Assembly (NCBI GenBank): GCA_036268995.1
Contig: DATATB010000054.1
Span: forward strand, 1 to 64,000
DNA from: DATATB01 sp036268995
GTDB lineage: Bacteria; Planctomycetota; Planctomycetia; Pirellulales; PNKZ01
Reading direction: 5' to 3'
Length of the DNA: 64,000 nt
Made by a program: the position numbers and the translations under genes. Numbering within the stretch: the stretch's first letter is position 1; each line of letters begins with the position of its first letter. The notes beneath the pieces were generated by a model. The model was given only the letters and a program-made list of their open reading frames with translations. It was not told where the DNA came from and searched no databases. Below, piece by piece: positions 34,369 through 43,842 of this stretch.

Positions 34369-36339
34369 ATGTTCAATGTCGGGGCGAGGGTCGTGTTGAT
34401 CGTTGGCTTGTGGCTTGCGCCTCGGGTTTGCCAGGCGGCCGATCCTGCCACGCACACCCAAGAACTTGTGCGGCCCGCCGCTGCTCGCCAATACAAGCCA
34501 CAAGCGGTTCGGACCAAGGCGGCCAGGATCATGCCTTCGCTTCGAAAAGCCGAGGACGCGCCGGTTGCCCGGCCAGCCGGTTCCACGTCTGTTCAGGTTG
34601 TCAACTTGGAGTTTGCCGATGCGGCGACGTGCCAGGCCTTCGAGCTGCCGAGCGTCAAGGTGATTACGCGCTTCAAGACCTTTGCCGACATTTTCGTCTG
34701 GGTCCAGCCCGACGGCCACCTGGATGCGACCGTCATCGCTGCGCTTGAAAAGCTCAAGAGCGACAACAAACTGACCTGGTACGAGCCCTATGGCGAGAAG
34801 TCCGTTCCACCGCTTCCGCGAGTCAAGCCGATTGCGGAAAGATCCCGCGCCTTCCCCGATCAGATCGTGCGCGGTGGTTACAACGGGTTGACTGGCAAGG
34901 GCGTGATCATCGCGATCATCGACTCGGGCATCGATTTTCGGCACCCGGATTTCATCACTTACGACGCGGCCGGGCTGCCAACGTCGAGGGTCTTGTACTT
35001 TTGGGACACACTTAGCGAGTCATACGCCAATGGATTCGGGGCTCCGGCCCCGTTGTGCTGGCCCAACGGTGCCCCGATCGGCACCATCTTTTCCAGAGAT
35101 AATTTGACAGCCGAGCTGCGCAGTGCGCGGCCGCACATCCTCGAGTTCGATACGTATGGGCACGGCACCGGCTGCGCCGGTGTCGCAGCCGGCAATGGCA
35201 ACGCGTCTAAGGGTGCTTTTGCTGGCGTGGCGCCCGGGGCCGATATCATTGCCGTGCGCATCGGAGGGCACGCCGGCGCCGGCGCGATGGAAAATGGATT
35301 TTTGTACAACGCGATTTGTGGTTGGCTTGACGAAAAGGCCGGCCAGCAGCCGCTGGTTGTCTCGTGCAGCTTCGGCGGCCAGTACGGAGGCCGCGATGGC
35401 TATTTGATCGAAGAGCGGCAAACCAGCGCCCGCTTCGACAGTTCGACTCGCGCACGGGCGATCTGCATTTGTTCCGGCAACGAAGCCGAGCTGCCGATTC
35501 ATGCCGGGCTTGACATCAAAGGTGCCAACGCCCAGGCGGTCCTGTCCTGGTCGTCGAGCGACGCTGCGACGATTGAACTGTATCTGCAAACCGATGACGA
35601 TGCCGATATCCATGTCAACACGCCACCGGGCGCATCCTACAAGGTGCTCCAGGATTACGTCCATCCGCTGACACAGAACGTGTATGTCAAGCTCGACGTC
35701 GGCAGCGGCAAGGGAGAACTGTCGGTTTATAGCAAATCGGGCCGCAACTTCGGGGCCGATGCCTACATCTATGGTGGCGACGACGCCAGGTTCGACGACC
35801 AGTGCCTCTCGGCAAACAAGCTGGTCGGCGCGCCCGGCGCGGCGAGCCAGGCGATTACCGTCGGCAGCTATGACTTCAACGACCATTTCAACACCGAAGG
35901 CCGCGATGTAACCTTGCCGGACACCGCGCGTCAACCGATCACGATCGGGCAACTCTCGTCCTATTCCAGCCCGGGCCCGCGCCGGCTGGGAGACGGTCCG
36001 AAATTCGCGGAAAATGTAGTGAAGCCCGACATCGTGTCACCTGGCGAGTGGCATGTGGTAGCAACGCCATTGAACGTCGTTCCCATCTTTTCGCGTGATT
36101 CGACCGGCTACTACGCCGATTTCAACGGCACTAGCGCCGCGACGCCTTATACGGCCGGAGTGATCGCACTTTTGTTCGAGAAACAGCCCAGCCTGACGGT
36201 GGGTGAAGTCAAAGACTTGTTGCACGCCTGCGCTCAAAAGGACGCTTACGCTCAGGACGTGCCCGGCCCTGGATGGGGCTATGGAAAGCTAAACATTCAA
36301 GCCGTCGCCCAGTTGCTTTCGGACTCTGGCGGCAAATAG
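34369..36339 (+). CDS. Secreted subtilisin-like serine peptidase (S8)
   Basis: AGAGGAG seven bases before ATG 34369 and a signal peptide (MFNVGARVVLIVGLWLAPRV) fix the start. The catalytic triad is visible: Asp185 in IAIIDSGIDFRHPDF, His265 in YGHGTGCAGVAAG and Ser589 in FNGTSAATPYTAG. A beta-rich insert of about 130 residues (VHPLTQNVYVKLDVGSGK) separates His from Ser, longer than in plain subtilisin. At 656 residues it is a large extracellular or periplasmic protease. It follows the small secreted protein in the same direction. Confidence 0.93.
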   Translation: MFNVGARVVLIVGLWLAPRVCQAADPATHTQELVRPAAARQYKPQAVRTKAARIMPSLRKAEDAPVARPAGSTSVQVVNLEFADAATCQAFELPSVKVITRFKTFADIFVWVQPDGHLDATVIAALEKLKSDNKLTWYEPYGEKSVPPLPRVKPIAERSRAFPDQIVRGGYNGLTGKGVIIAIIDSGIDFRHPDFITYDAAGLPTSRVLYFWDTLSESYANGFGAPAPLCWPNGAPIGTIFSRDNLTAELRSARPHILEFDTYGHGTGCAGVAAGNGNASKGAFAGVAPGADIIAVRIGGHAGAGAMENGFLYNAICGWLDEKAGQQPLVVSCSFGGQYGGRDGYLIEERQTSARFDSSTRARAICICSGNEAELPIHAGLDIKGANAQAVLSWSSSDAATIELYLQTDDDADIHVNTPPGASYKVLQDYVHPLTQNVYVKLDVGSGKGELSVYSKSGRNFGADAYIYGGDDARFDDQCLSANKLVGAPGAASQAITVGSYDFNDHFNTEGRDVTLPDTARQPITIGQLSSYSSPGPRRLGDGPKFAENVVKPDIVSPGEWHVVATPLNVVPIFSRDSTGYYADFNGTSAATPYTAGVIALLFEKQPSLTVGEVKDLLHACAQKDAYAQDVPGPGWGYGKLNIQAVAQLLSDSGGK

Positions 36340-36604
36340 GCCTGCCACGCGACCCCGCCCGGTTTTCGACGCGCACATTACGAGCCGCTGGTCTTGGCTG
36401 CGTAACATTGGCGATGATTCGCGGGGCGCTGTCGGGCGTCGCTTATTTCTTGCACGCAGAAAACGTGCTCGCTAACATGCGTATGGGGGGCTGCATGGCT
36501 GTTGCCCCCATAAATGGAACTGCTAATCCCGCATCGGACAGCGCTTTCGACCGGCGCAGCGGCAATCGGGCGATTGTCGCGTTGGCAATGGGGCCGTCCG
36601 AAGC

Positions 36605-39600
36605 ATGACATGCGCTCACCATGTTCTCGACAAGTTGCGGGGCAAAGCCAAGCGGACGCTGGCGGCCAGGGACAAGCGATTTCGACGCGCGGCTTTCGAA
36701 TTACTGGAACCGCGCCACCTGCTGTCGGGCACCGGCAGCATCGAGCCAGCAGTTGCCGACGGCCCCGCACCCGTCGCGATGCCGCTTACGGCGGTGGCTT
36801 ATCCGGCCAGCAACAATCCACAGGTGGCCGCACCGACTTTTGTGACGCTGGACCGGGCCGGCACCGCCACGCCCGACACCAGCAGCAGTCCCGTCGGTTT
36901 CACCGCGCTGCAAATCCTCTCCGCTTACAACATCAACCAGGTCAAAGTTGGCGGCCAGCAGGCGACCGGCGCGGGCCAGACGATCGCCATCATCGATGCT
37001 TACAACGATCCCGATATCGCCGCGGATTTGCAAACGTTCGATACGGCGATGGGGCTGCCGGCGGCGCCGAGTTTCACCGTCGTGTCGCAAACCGGTTCGA
37101 CCGTCAACTTGCCCGTCGACGACACCAGCAACTGGGCGGTGGAAGAATCGCTCGACGTGGAATGGGCGCACACGATCGCTCCGGGCGCCAACATCATCCT
37201 GGTCGAAGCCAACACCAATAACAACGTCGACATCGACGCGGCGGTTGCCTACGCCAAAACCCTGCCGGCGGTTTCCGTAATCTCGATGAGCTACGGCAGC
37301 CCCGAGTACGCGGGCGAGAACAACAGCCTGTACACGACCCCGGCCGGCCACATCGGCATCACCTTCGTGGCTTCGACCGGCGATAACGGCGCGCCGGGCG
37401 AAGACCCGGCCGCTTCGCCCAATGTCGTGGCCGCCGGCGGCACGTCGCTGTATCTCACCGGTTCGAACACGTATAGTTCGGAAGTGGGCTGGTCGGGCAG
37501 CGGCGGCGGCATCAGTCCGTTCGAGTCGCAGCCGAACTATCAACTGGGCGTGGTCAGCCAAAGCAGCACCCAGCGGACGAGTCCCGACGTTTCGTTCGAT
37601 GCCGACCCGGACACCGGCCCGGCGATCATCGACTCGTATACCTACGGCTCGGCCGATCCCTGGACCCAGATCGGCGGCACTAGCTTTGCCGCACCGTCCT
37701 GGGCCGCCATGATTGCGCTGGCCGACCAGATCCGCGTGGCCAGCGGTCAAGGCACTCTGGACGGGCCATCGCAGACGCTGCCCGAGTTGTATCAACTTCC
37801 GGCTGCGGATTTTCACGACGTCACGAGCGGAAACAACGGCATCAGTGCGGCTCCGGGCTACGATCTGGTCACCGGCATTGGCACGCCGATCGCCAACCTG
37901 GTGTTGCCGGCCTTGGCCGCCGGTTTTCCCAACACGCCGGCCGGCCTGTCAGCGACGAGCTCGGCGGTTCCGTCGGTCGCAGCCGGCGACTATCTGACCT
38001 ACACGATTCGGGTCTTCAACAACAGTGCCACGGATGCGCACAGCGTGTCGCTGACGGATCTGCTTCCCAGCGGCGAAACCCTGATCTCGCAAAGTCAAAC
38101 GTTCGGCCCGAGCTTCACGCTGGCGAGCACCGGCAACAACATAAGCGATACGCTCGCGACGCTGCCGGCCGGCCAGTTCGCCGCATTTACGATCACGGCC
38201 ACCCTCAGCAGCAGCCTCGCCAGCGGCACGCAACTGGTGAACTCGGCCACGGCCAGCGCCACGGGCTCCAGTGCCGAAATCGCGACATCGACCACGGGGG
38301 TGATCACCCAATCCGCGCTGGCGGTGACGAATTCGGCTCCGTTGACGGTGAATGCCGGTCAAGACTTGAGCTACGCGATCATTCTCGCCAACAACGGTCC
38401 CAGCGACGCGGCAGCGGTGTCGCTCTCGGACTTGCTGCCCAGCGGCGAGACGCTGATATCGCAAACCCAGACGTCGGGTCCGGCCTTTACGCTGGCTGCC
38501 TCCGGCAACCAGGTAAACGACACGCTCGCGACCTTGCCATCCGGCAGCGCGGCCGCATTCACGATCGTGGTTGCCGTCAGCGGCAACCTGATCGGCAACT
38601 CGCTGCTCACCGACATAGCCGCGGCCAGCGACGGACAGGGCGATCAAGGCAGCGGCCCGGCCACAAGCACGGTCGAGACTGTGGCCACCGGCGGGCTGGT
38701 GAATACTTTGCACGTCTTTTCGAATCCGTCCGATAGCGTCAGTGCGGGCCTGGTGCTCGTCGGCTCGAAGTTCTATGGCGTCACCTCCACTGGCAGCGGC
38801 CTGTACGGCGACGGCACGATCTTTTCCGTCAATAGCGACGGCACCGGCTACCAGTTGCTGCATTCGTTTGCGGGCGCCGACGGGTCCAAGCCGGCGGCCA
38901 GCCTCACGTTCGTCGGTTCCAAGCTGTACGGCACGACCGAGAACGGCGGCCTCGACGGCGACGGCACGATTTTCTCGATCAATACCGACGGCAGCGATTT
39001 TCAGAGCTTGCACTCGTTTTCGGGCGACGACGGAACCTTGCCTGTGGCTAGCCTGACAGCGATCGGTTCGACGCTCTTTGGCACAACCCAGGCCGGCGAT
39101 AACGGCGATGGCTCGATCTTCTCCATCAGCACTGACGGCACCGGCTTTCAGAGCCTGTACGACTTCTCGGGCACCGATGGCTCGGCTCCCTTGGCCGGCC
39201 TGACGGTGGACGGATCTACGCTACTGGGAACGACGAGCGGCGGCGGCGCATCCAGCGGCGGCACGGTCTTCTCGGTCGATACCGACGGCAGCGACTTCCA
39301 GACCCTGTACTCGTTTTCCTATCTCGATGGCTCTTTCCCGGCAGCCGGCCTGACGCTGGCTGGCGCGACGATATACGGCACGACCGAGTTCGGCGGCTCC
39401 GGTGCGGAGGGGACCGTCTTTTCGATCGGCGTCAATGGAAGCGGCTTCCAATCGTTGCACTCTTTCGCGGGCCCCGACGGCTCGGCCGTCACGGCGACCT
39501 TGACGCTCGTCGGCTCGACGTTGTACGGAACGACCGTCGAGGGGGGCGCGGGAGACGGCACGGTCTTCGCGATCAACATCGGCGGCAGCGGCTTTCAGAC

Positions 39601-42079
39601 TTTGCACGCGTTCGCGGGCCCCGACGGCCGCTTCCCGACGGCCGGCTTTGTGCTGGTGGGCTCGACGCTGTATTCCACCACGGGTTCTGGCGGAAGTCAC
39701 AGCGAGGGCTCGATCTTTTCGATCAACACGGGCGGCACGGGCTTTCAGACCTTGGACTCGCTGAGCGGCACGGGCGACGGCAAGGAACCGGCTGGGAGCC
39801 TGACGCTTGCCGGCTCGACGCTCTATGGCATGACCTCATCCGGCGGCCTGTATGGCGATGGCGCGATCTTCTCGACGAATCCCGACGGCAGCGACTACCA
39901 GGTGCTGTATTCATTTTCCGGGGCCGATGGATCCGGGCCCGACGCGAGTCTCACCGTTATCGGCACGACGCTCTACGGCACGACCAGGCTCGGCGGCAAC
40001 GACAATGACGGGACGATCTTTTCGATCAACACCGACGGCAGCGACTTTCAGACGTTGCACTCGTTTTCGGGCGGCGATGGCGACCAGCCCGAGGCCGGGT
40101 TGACCGTCGTCGGTTCCACGTTATACGGAACGACCACGCTCGGCGGCGTCAGCAGCATGGGCACGATCTTCTCGATCAGTGCCAATGGCGCCGGCTTTCA
40201 AACGCTGCAGTCGTTCTCGGGTAGCGACGGCGACTCTCCGGCGGCGGCCCTGACGCTCGTCGGTTCGATCCTTTTCGGCACGACCGAACTCGGCGGCATT
40301 AACAGTGATGGGACGGTCTTCGAGATCAATACCGGCGGCACCGGCTTTCAGACGCTCCACTCATTTTCCTATTCCGACGGCTATGAGCCCGAGGCCGGCC
40401 TGACGCTCGCCGGCTCGACGCTCTACGGCACAACCACGTACGGCGGCTCCGGCGGCGCAGGCACGATCTTCTCAATCACGACCGGCGGCTTGGGTTTCCA
40501 GACCTTGTATGCGTTTTCGGGTGTTGACGGCGATGCGCCCGGCGGCAGCCTGACGCTTGCCGGCTCGAAGCTGTATGGCACGACCCAGTTCGGGGGCAAC
40601 AACAGCGACGGCACGATCTTCTCGATCAAGACCGACGGAACGGATTTGACAACGCTGTATACGTTTTCGACGAGCGACGAGGGTTACGATCCGCAGCCCG
40701 GCCTCATTCTCGGGGGATCGACTCTTTATGGGACTACCGAGCTCGGCGCTGCCGGCAACAGCGGCACGATCTTCTCGATGCCGCTGTTGGAGCCCACCGT
40801 GGTCGGCGCCTTTGTCAGCGGTTCGGCCTGGAGCGCATCGTATCTGAGCATGCTGTCAACGGCCGGCCTGGGCAACTCCGCCGTGGGCTTCGAATTGGTG
40901 AGCGGCGTCGATCAATTGACGACCATACCGTGGACCAACGTCACCCAAATTTCCATCGCCTTCAGCGAGTTCGTAAATGTCTCGCAAGGCAGCCTGACAC
41001 TCTATAATTCCGCAAACACGATCGTTCCTGCCTCGGGATACAGCTACAACAGCACAACCAATATCGCCACCTGGCAGTTTTCCACCGCGCTGGTCGCCAA
41101 CAAGTACGTGATCAACCTCGCTGCCAGCTCGGTCAGCGATGCCAACGGCGTCAAGCTCGACGGCGCGTGGACCACCGGCGTCAGCACGTTTGCGGCCCGG
41201 TCGGGCGACGGCACGCCCGGCGGCGACTTCAACTTCTATTTCGACGTGCTGCCCGGCGACGCCAATGCCAGCGGTACGGTCACCAATGGCGACGTGCTGG
41301 ACACGAAGCTGCAAGTCGGCGCGGTGGCGAATTCGAGCAACTACCAACTCGACGTGAACGGCGCGCCGAATATCACCAACTCCGACGTATTGCTGGAAAA
41401 GCTGCAAGTCGGCAGCAATATCAACAATTTTTCCACTCCGTCATTGCCCGCCCAATCCGCGGCCGCAACATTACCGGCCGACGTGCTGACGCCCGATGCT
41501 CTGACCACCGATGTTCCGACGGCCGATGCTCCGGCGGCGCCGTCCCCAGCGCCGGCCATGCAGCCAGCCACGACAACCGCGTCGTCGTCGATAACGATGT
41601 CGGCTGCGTCGTCGACGGCGGCGGGGCTCACTTTCGCGCCCGTCTCGCCGCTGAATTCTGCAATATCGACGGTCGTGGTGCCGGCGATTCCGCTGACCTT
41701 ATCCGCCGCTCCTTCACCGGTCGCAGCGCCCGCAGCCGCCTCGCCCGTCGCCGACGGGTTGTTCCAAGCTTTGGCTGATTCGACCGCGCCTGCCACGCCG
41801 GCTTTGACTCCCAACGATGTCTTAGCGCTGGTGCTGGGCAGCCTGGACCTGAATTCGTCCCGTGTGGCATTCACGCCGGCTGACGACGTTGCCGATAACG
41901 CCGCGCCCACCGCCCAGCCGGCATTCGTCGCGGCGGGTTCCTCGAGTGCGCCGAGTCCGCTCGCATTGGACGAAGTTTTTGCCAGAAACTCGGGCGCTCT
42001 GGTGCAAGAGGCGGATTTTCCGCCGGCAAAAGAAAAGCCCGTCTCTGAAGCAGCGGCGCTCCAGAGACGGGCGTCTTAA
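36605..42079 (+). CDS. Giant secreted sedolisin with DUF11, GloVer repeats and dockerin-like tail
   Basis: The 1824-residue protein starts with a basic stretch and FELLEPRHLLSG, the LEPR-XLL export signal of large planctomycete surface proteins. Residues about 95-445 form an S53 peptidase with Glu180 and Asp184 (WAVEESLDVEW), the oxyanion Asp260 (ASTGDNGAPG) and Ser360 (GGTSFAAPSW). Two DUF11-type domains (450-695; LTDLLPSGETLISQSQT) follow, then 14 GloVer repeats (about 712-1395) forming a probable beta propeller or solenoid, a beta domain, and a dockerin-like pair (1541-1608; LPGDANASGTVTNGDVLDTK). The last 200 residues are Ala/Pro/Ser/Thr-rich. It probably acts at the cell surface; the protease and propeller need not be functionally linked. 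Confidence 0.9.
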   Translation: MTCAHHVLDKLRGKAKRTLAARDKRFRRAAFELLEPRHLLSGTGSIEPAVADGPAPVAMPLTAVAYPASNNPQVAAPTFVTLDRAGTATPDTSSSPVGFTALQILSAYNINQVKVGGQQATGAGQTIAIIDAYNDPDIAADLQTFDTAMGLPAAPSFTVVSQTGSTVNLPVDDTSNWAVEESLDVEWAHTIAPGANIILVEANTNNNVDIDAAVAYAKTLPAVSVISMSYGSPEYAGENNSLYTTPAGHIGITFVASTGDNGAPGEDPAASPNVVAAGGTSLYLTGSNTYSSEVGWSGSGGGISPFESQPNYQLGVVSQSSTQRTSPDVSFDADPDTGPAIIDSYTYGSADPWTQIGGTSFAAPSWAAMIALADQIRVASGQGTLDGPSQTLPELYQLPAADFHDVTSGNNGISAAPGYDLVTGIGTPIANLVLPALAAGFPNTPAGLSATSSAVPSVAAGDYLTYTIRVFNNSATDAHSVSLTDLLPSGETLISQSQTFGPSFTLASTGNNISDTLATLPAGQFAAFTITATLSSSLASGTQLVNSATASATGSSAEIATSTTGVITQSALAVTNSAPLTVNAGQDLSYAIILANNGPSDAAAVSLSDLLPSGETLISQTQTSGPAFTLAASGNQVNDTLATLPSGSAAAFTIVVAVSGNLIGNSLLTDIAAASDGQGDQGSGPATSTVETVATGGLVNTLHVFSNPSDSVSAGLVLVGSKFYGVTSTGSGLYGDGTIFSVNSDGTGYQLLHSFAGADGSKPAASLTFVGSKLYGTTENGGLDGDGTIFSINTDGSDFQSLHSFSGDDGTLPVASLTAIGSTLFGTTQAGDNGDGSIFSISTDGTGFQSLYDFSGTDGSAPLAGLTVDGSTLLGTTSGGGASSGGTVFSVDTDGSDFQTLYSFSYLDGSFPAAGLTLAGATIYGTTEFGGSGAEGTVFSIGVNGSGFQSLHSFAGPDGSAVTATLTLVGSTLYGTTVEGGAGDGTVFAINIGGSGFQTLHAFAGPDGRFPTAGFVLVGSTLYSTTGSGGSHSEGSIFSINTGGTGFQTLDSLSGTGDGKEPAGSLTLAGSTLYGMTSSGGLYGDGAIFSTNPDGSDYQVLYSFSGADGSGPDASLTVIGTTLYGTTRLGGNDNDGTIFSINTDGSDFQTLHSFSGGDGDQPEAGLTVVGSTLYGTTTLGGVSSMGTIFSISANGAGFQTLQSFSGSDGDSPAAALTLVGSILFGTTELGGINSDGTVFEINTGGTGFQTLHSFSYSDGYEPEAGLTLAGSTLYGTTTYGGSGGAGTIFSITTGGLGFQTLYAFSGVDGDAPGGSLTLAGSKLYGTTQFGGNNSDGTIFSIKTDGTDLTTLYTFSTSDEGYDPQPGLILGGSTLYGTTELGAAGNSGTIFSMPLLEPTVVGAFVSGSAWSASYLSMLSTAGLGNSAVGFELVSGVDQLTTIPWTNVTQISIAFSEFVNVSQGSLTLYNSANTIVPASGYSYNSTTNIATWQFSTALVANKYVINLAASSVSDANGVKLDGAWTTGVSTFAARSGDGTPGGDFNFYFDVLPGDANASGTVTNGDVLDTKLQVGAVANSSNYQLDVNGAPNITNSDVLLEKLQVGSNINNFSTPSLPAQSAAATLPADVLTPDALTTDVPTADAPAAPSPAPAMQPATTTASSSITMSAASSTAAGLTFAPVSPLNSAISTVVVPAIPLTLSAAPSPVAAPAAASPVADGLFQALADSTAPATPALTPNDVLALVLGSLDLNSSRVAFTPADDVADNAAPTAQPAFVAAGSSSAPSPLALDEVFARNSGALVQEADFPPAKEKPVSEAAALQRRAS
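38740..40790 (+). repeat. Fourteen tandem GloVer coding repeats
   Basis: Units of about 150 bases (48-52 residues) each read roughly LTLAGSTLYGTT, then GGxxGDGTIFSINTDGS, then FQTLHSFSGxDG. I count 14. The repeats are degenerate at DNA level and coding throughout, which separates them from a CRISPR array. Known as choice-of-anchor tandem GloVer repeats in Verrucomicrobia, planctomycetes and relatives. Confidence 0.85.
42028..42072 (-). terminator. Minus-strand terminator inside the end of the sedolisin gene
   Basis: GCCCGTCTCTG (42037-42047) pairs perfectly with CAGAGACGGGC (42062-42072), eleven pairs around a 14-base loop. Read on the minus strand it is followed by TTTTCTTTTG (42036-42027), so it fits a Rho-independent terminator for the copper-protein gene that ends at 42102. 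The same DNA encodes the last residues of the plus-strand sedolisin. Confidence 0.75.
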
Positions 42080-42101
42080 AACAGCTCAAAGCCAGAAGGC
42101 A

Positions 42102-42509
42102 TCAGCTCCGGGCGTTCTTGCAATTCTCGGCGCATTTGCGGCAGGTGGCCGCACACATCTTGCAGCAGTCCTTGTCGGACTTCTCGCACATTTCAGCGCA
42201 CGCGGTGCACATCTTTTCGCACTGCACACACACGCCGTAGGCCAGGGGCGAATGCTGCTCGCAGAGCGCGGCGCATGCCGCGCACAGGTGATGACATGCT
42301 TCGCATTCCTTGGCACATGCCGGATTGTCCTTCTTGCAGCAGGTCTCGCAGCTCTTGCAAACTTCCGCGCACTCGCGGCACATCTTGACGCAAGCGTCGG
42401 AACAAGTGCCCTCCTCAGCGGCGACCGCACACGTCCGACCTGCGAGCAGCAGGCTGGCTGCCAACACGGTCATGATTCCCAAACGGCTAGCAAAATGAAC
42501 GGCGTTCAT
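42102..42509 (-). CDS. Csp-like four-helix copper-storage protein, exported
   Basis: GGAGAG before ATG 42509 and a signal peptide (MNAVHFASRLGIMTVLAAS) fix the start. The mature part has about 25 cysteines in CxxxC and CxxC spacing (CSDACVKMCRECAEVCKSC), as in copper storage proteins whose four-helix bundle packs Cu(I) on inner Cys residues. There is a His pair (EACHHLC). At 135 residues it fits the exported Csp1 type. A cysteine-rich gene lies upstream and a terminator follows. Confidence 0.9.
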   Translation of the reverse strand: MNAVHFASRLGIMTVLAASLLLAGRTCAVAAEEGTCSDACVKMCRECAEVCKSCETCCKKDNPACAKECEACHHLCAACAALCEQHSPLAYGVCVQCEKMCTACAEMCEKSDKDCCKMCAATCRKCAENCKNARS

Positions 42510-42675
42510 GAACACTCTCCTGAAAGTGATTGTGAATAGTGAAGAATGGCATCCGCGGGGCCAGCCCGAGCTAGCGCGTAGGACGTCTACGCGTGAGCGT
42601 GGAATTGCCGGCCGCAAATGCACTGCCAGCGACTGCCGAACTCAGCAATGGCGCGCCAGTGCGCCATCGGGCGCA

Positions 42676-43086
42676 TTAGTTGCGCCAGCAGCAGAGAAGC
42701 GCTTGAAAATTGGCGGGCGGCCGGCATTCAGCGATCACCAGGGCCGGAACCGAGGAAAACAGCGCGCTCGGCACAACGGCCGCCGGTCCTGCCAGGGCCG
42801 GGCCGAGCGGCTGCACGATCCGGCCGGCAGATTCAAGCCTGGCTGGCGCGGCAGACTGACAAAAACAGTCGCCGGCGGCTCGATGCAGGCGGGGCGCGGT
42901 GGTTTTTTCCGCCGGATTCTCGGCCGTCCGACGGCAGTGCGGGCACGTGTTGTCGGACGTGGCAAGCTGTGGCGCCTGTTCCATACAGCACGCCAGGGGC
43001 ATACCCGGCAGAGCGCAGCACCAGCGCGGTGGAAGCAGCAGCGTCACCGCAGCCATTAGCATCGCGAGAGAAGACAAGCGTCGCAT
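42676..43086 (-). CDS. Cysteine-rich exported protein next to the copper protein
   Basis: GGAGGT about eight bases before ATG 43086 supports this start. The 136-residue protein has a signal peptide or anchor (MRRLSSLAMLMAAVTLLLPP) and then scattered Cys, including CPHC, CFC and two CC pairs, with an Ala/Pro/Val-rich hydrophobic C-terminal half. It has no family I recognise. It precedes the Csp-like gene on the same strand by 166 bp, so a role in metal handling is possible. Confidence 0.6.
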   Translation of the reverse strand: MRRLSSLAMLMAAVTLLLPPRWCCALPGMPLACCMEQAPQLATSDNTCPHCRRTAENPAEKTTAPRLHRAAGDCFCQSAAPARLESAGRIVQPLGPALAGPAAVVPSALFSSVPALVIAECRPPANFQALLCCWRN

Positions 43087-43516
43087 CACATCGACCTCCG
43101 CACGCAGTATAGGCCGGCACGCTCCTGGCTTCCAGACGGCGCGAGTTGAAAGGCGCGAACTCAAACTGCCTTGCATTGTCCGTTCCTCATTCGGACTTTT
43201 GCATTTCGAGCCCACGCCTGGCAGGGAATCTCGGCGAAATCTCCAGCGGTCGCGGCAGTCGAAATCCCGCAAAAACCGCTGCTACCATGAATTCTATATG
43301 GGGGGACTTGCTGTTTGCCTCCCACCCAATAGCATGGATAATCGCACGACGCTTGTTGCTGGTCCAAGGAGGGGGCATGCGTTTGCTGAACCTTGAAGGC
43401 GGAGGGAATCTTCCGTGCGTCAAGCTGACTTGGCTCTTGCGCCTTGTGAATGCCGGCCGCCCGGTTCTCCGTGTGGCACAGAGCATCGAGCAAGACCGGC
43501 AGCGTAAACGGAAGAA
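43087..43516. other. Gene-free spacer
   Basis: About 430 bases between divergent genes. Overlapping short frames exist in several directions without ribosome sites or family motifs. Nothing definite seen. Confidence 0.35.
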
Positions 43517-43753
43517 ATGCCGAGCGTGGTCTGTAAGCAGTGCTGCGAAGCGATCCCGGCCGACGAAGAAGCGGCCAGAGTGGAATGGATTACCAGGACC
43601 TTTGAGTTGGCCAACCCGGCTCTTTCGCTTGAAACAATAGCCCGTAGAGTGAAGCCGTTAGTGCCAAATCTGCCTGACGTGATGCGCAAGAAATGGTGTC
43701 GAACACAAGACGAACTCAATGCGGCGTACACCACTTCGCTCATTCGCCGGTGA
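43517..43753 (+). CDS. Small protein with N-terminal CxxC
   Basis: A 78-residue frame preceded by GGAAGAA, so close to the ATG that the fit is only fair. It begins MPSVVCKQCCEAIPADEEAA and continues as a basic helical protein (LETIARRVKPLVPNLPDVM). It may be a small zinc-binding or DNA-binding protein; no family is recognised. It lies 90 bp before the next operon and could be its first gene. Confidence 0.45.
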   Translation: MPSVVCKQCCEAIPADEEAARVEWITRTFELANPALSLETIARRVKPLVPNLPDVMRKKWCRTQDELNAAYTTSLIRR

Positions 43754-43842
43754 CAGGCTAAGAATCACTATTTTGTGATCCCCGGTTGAGGTATTATAAA
43801 CGCCGTGACGGCGAAAAAGCTGCGGCCATAAGGAGTTCGCTG

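Noticed and set aside
36483..36511. Hairpin ATGGGGG/CCCCCAT as a terminator after the subtilase
   Set aside because: The seven-pair stem is not followed by a T run in either direction.
37949..39013. 354-codon minus-strand frame in the sedolisin gene
   Set aside because: Shadow of the DUF11 and GloVer coding region, caused by its repetitive high-GC codons.
38740..40790. CRISPR-like array
   Set aside because: The repeats are coding, about 150 bases long, degenerate and without unique spacers.
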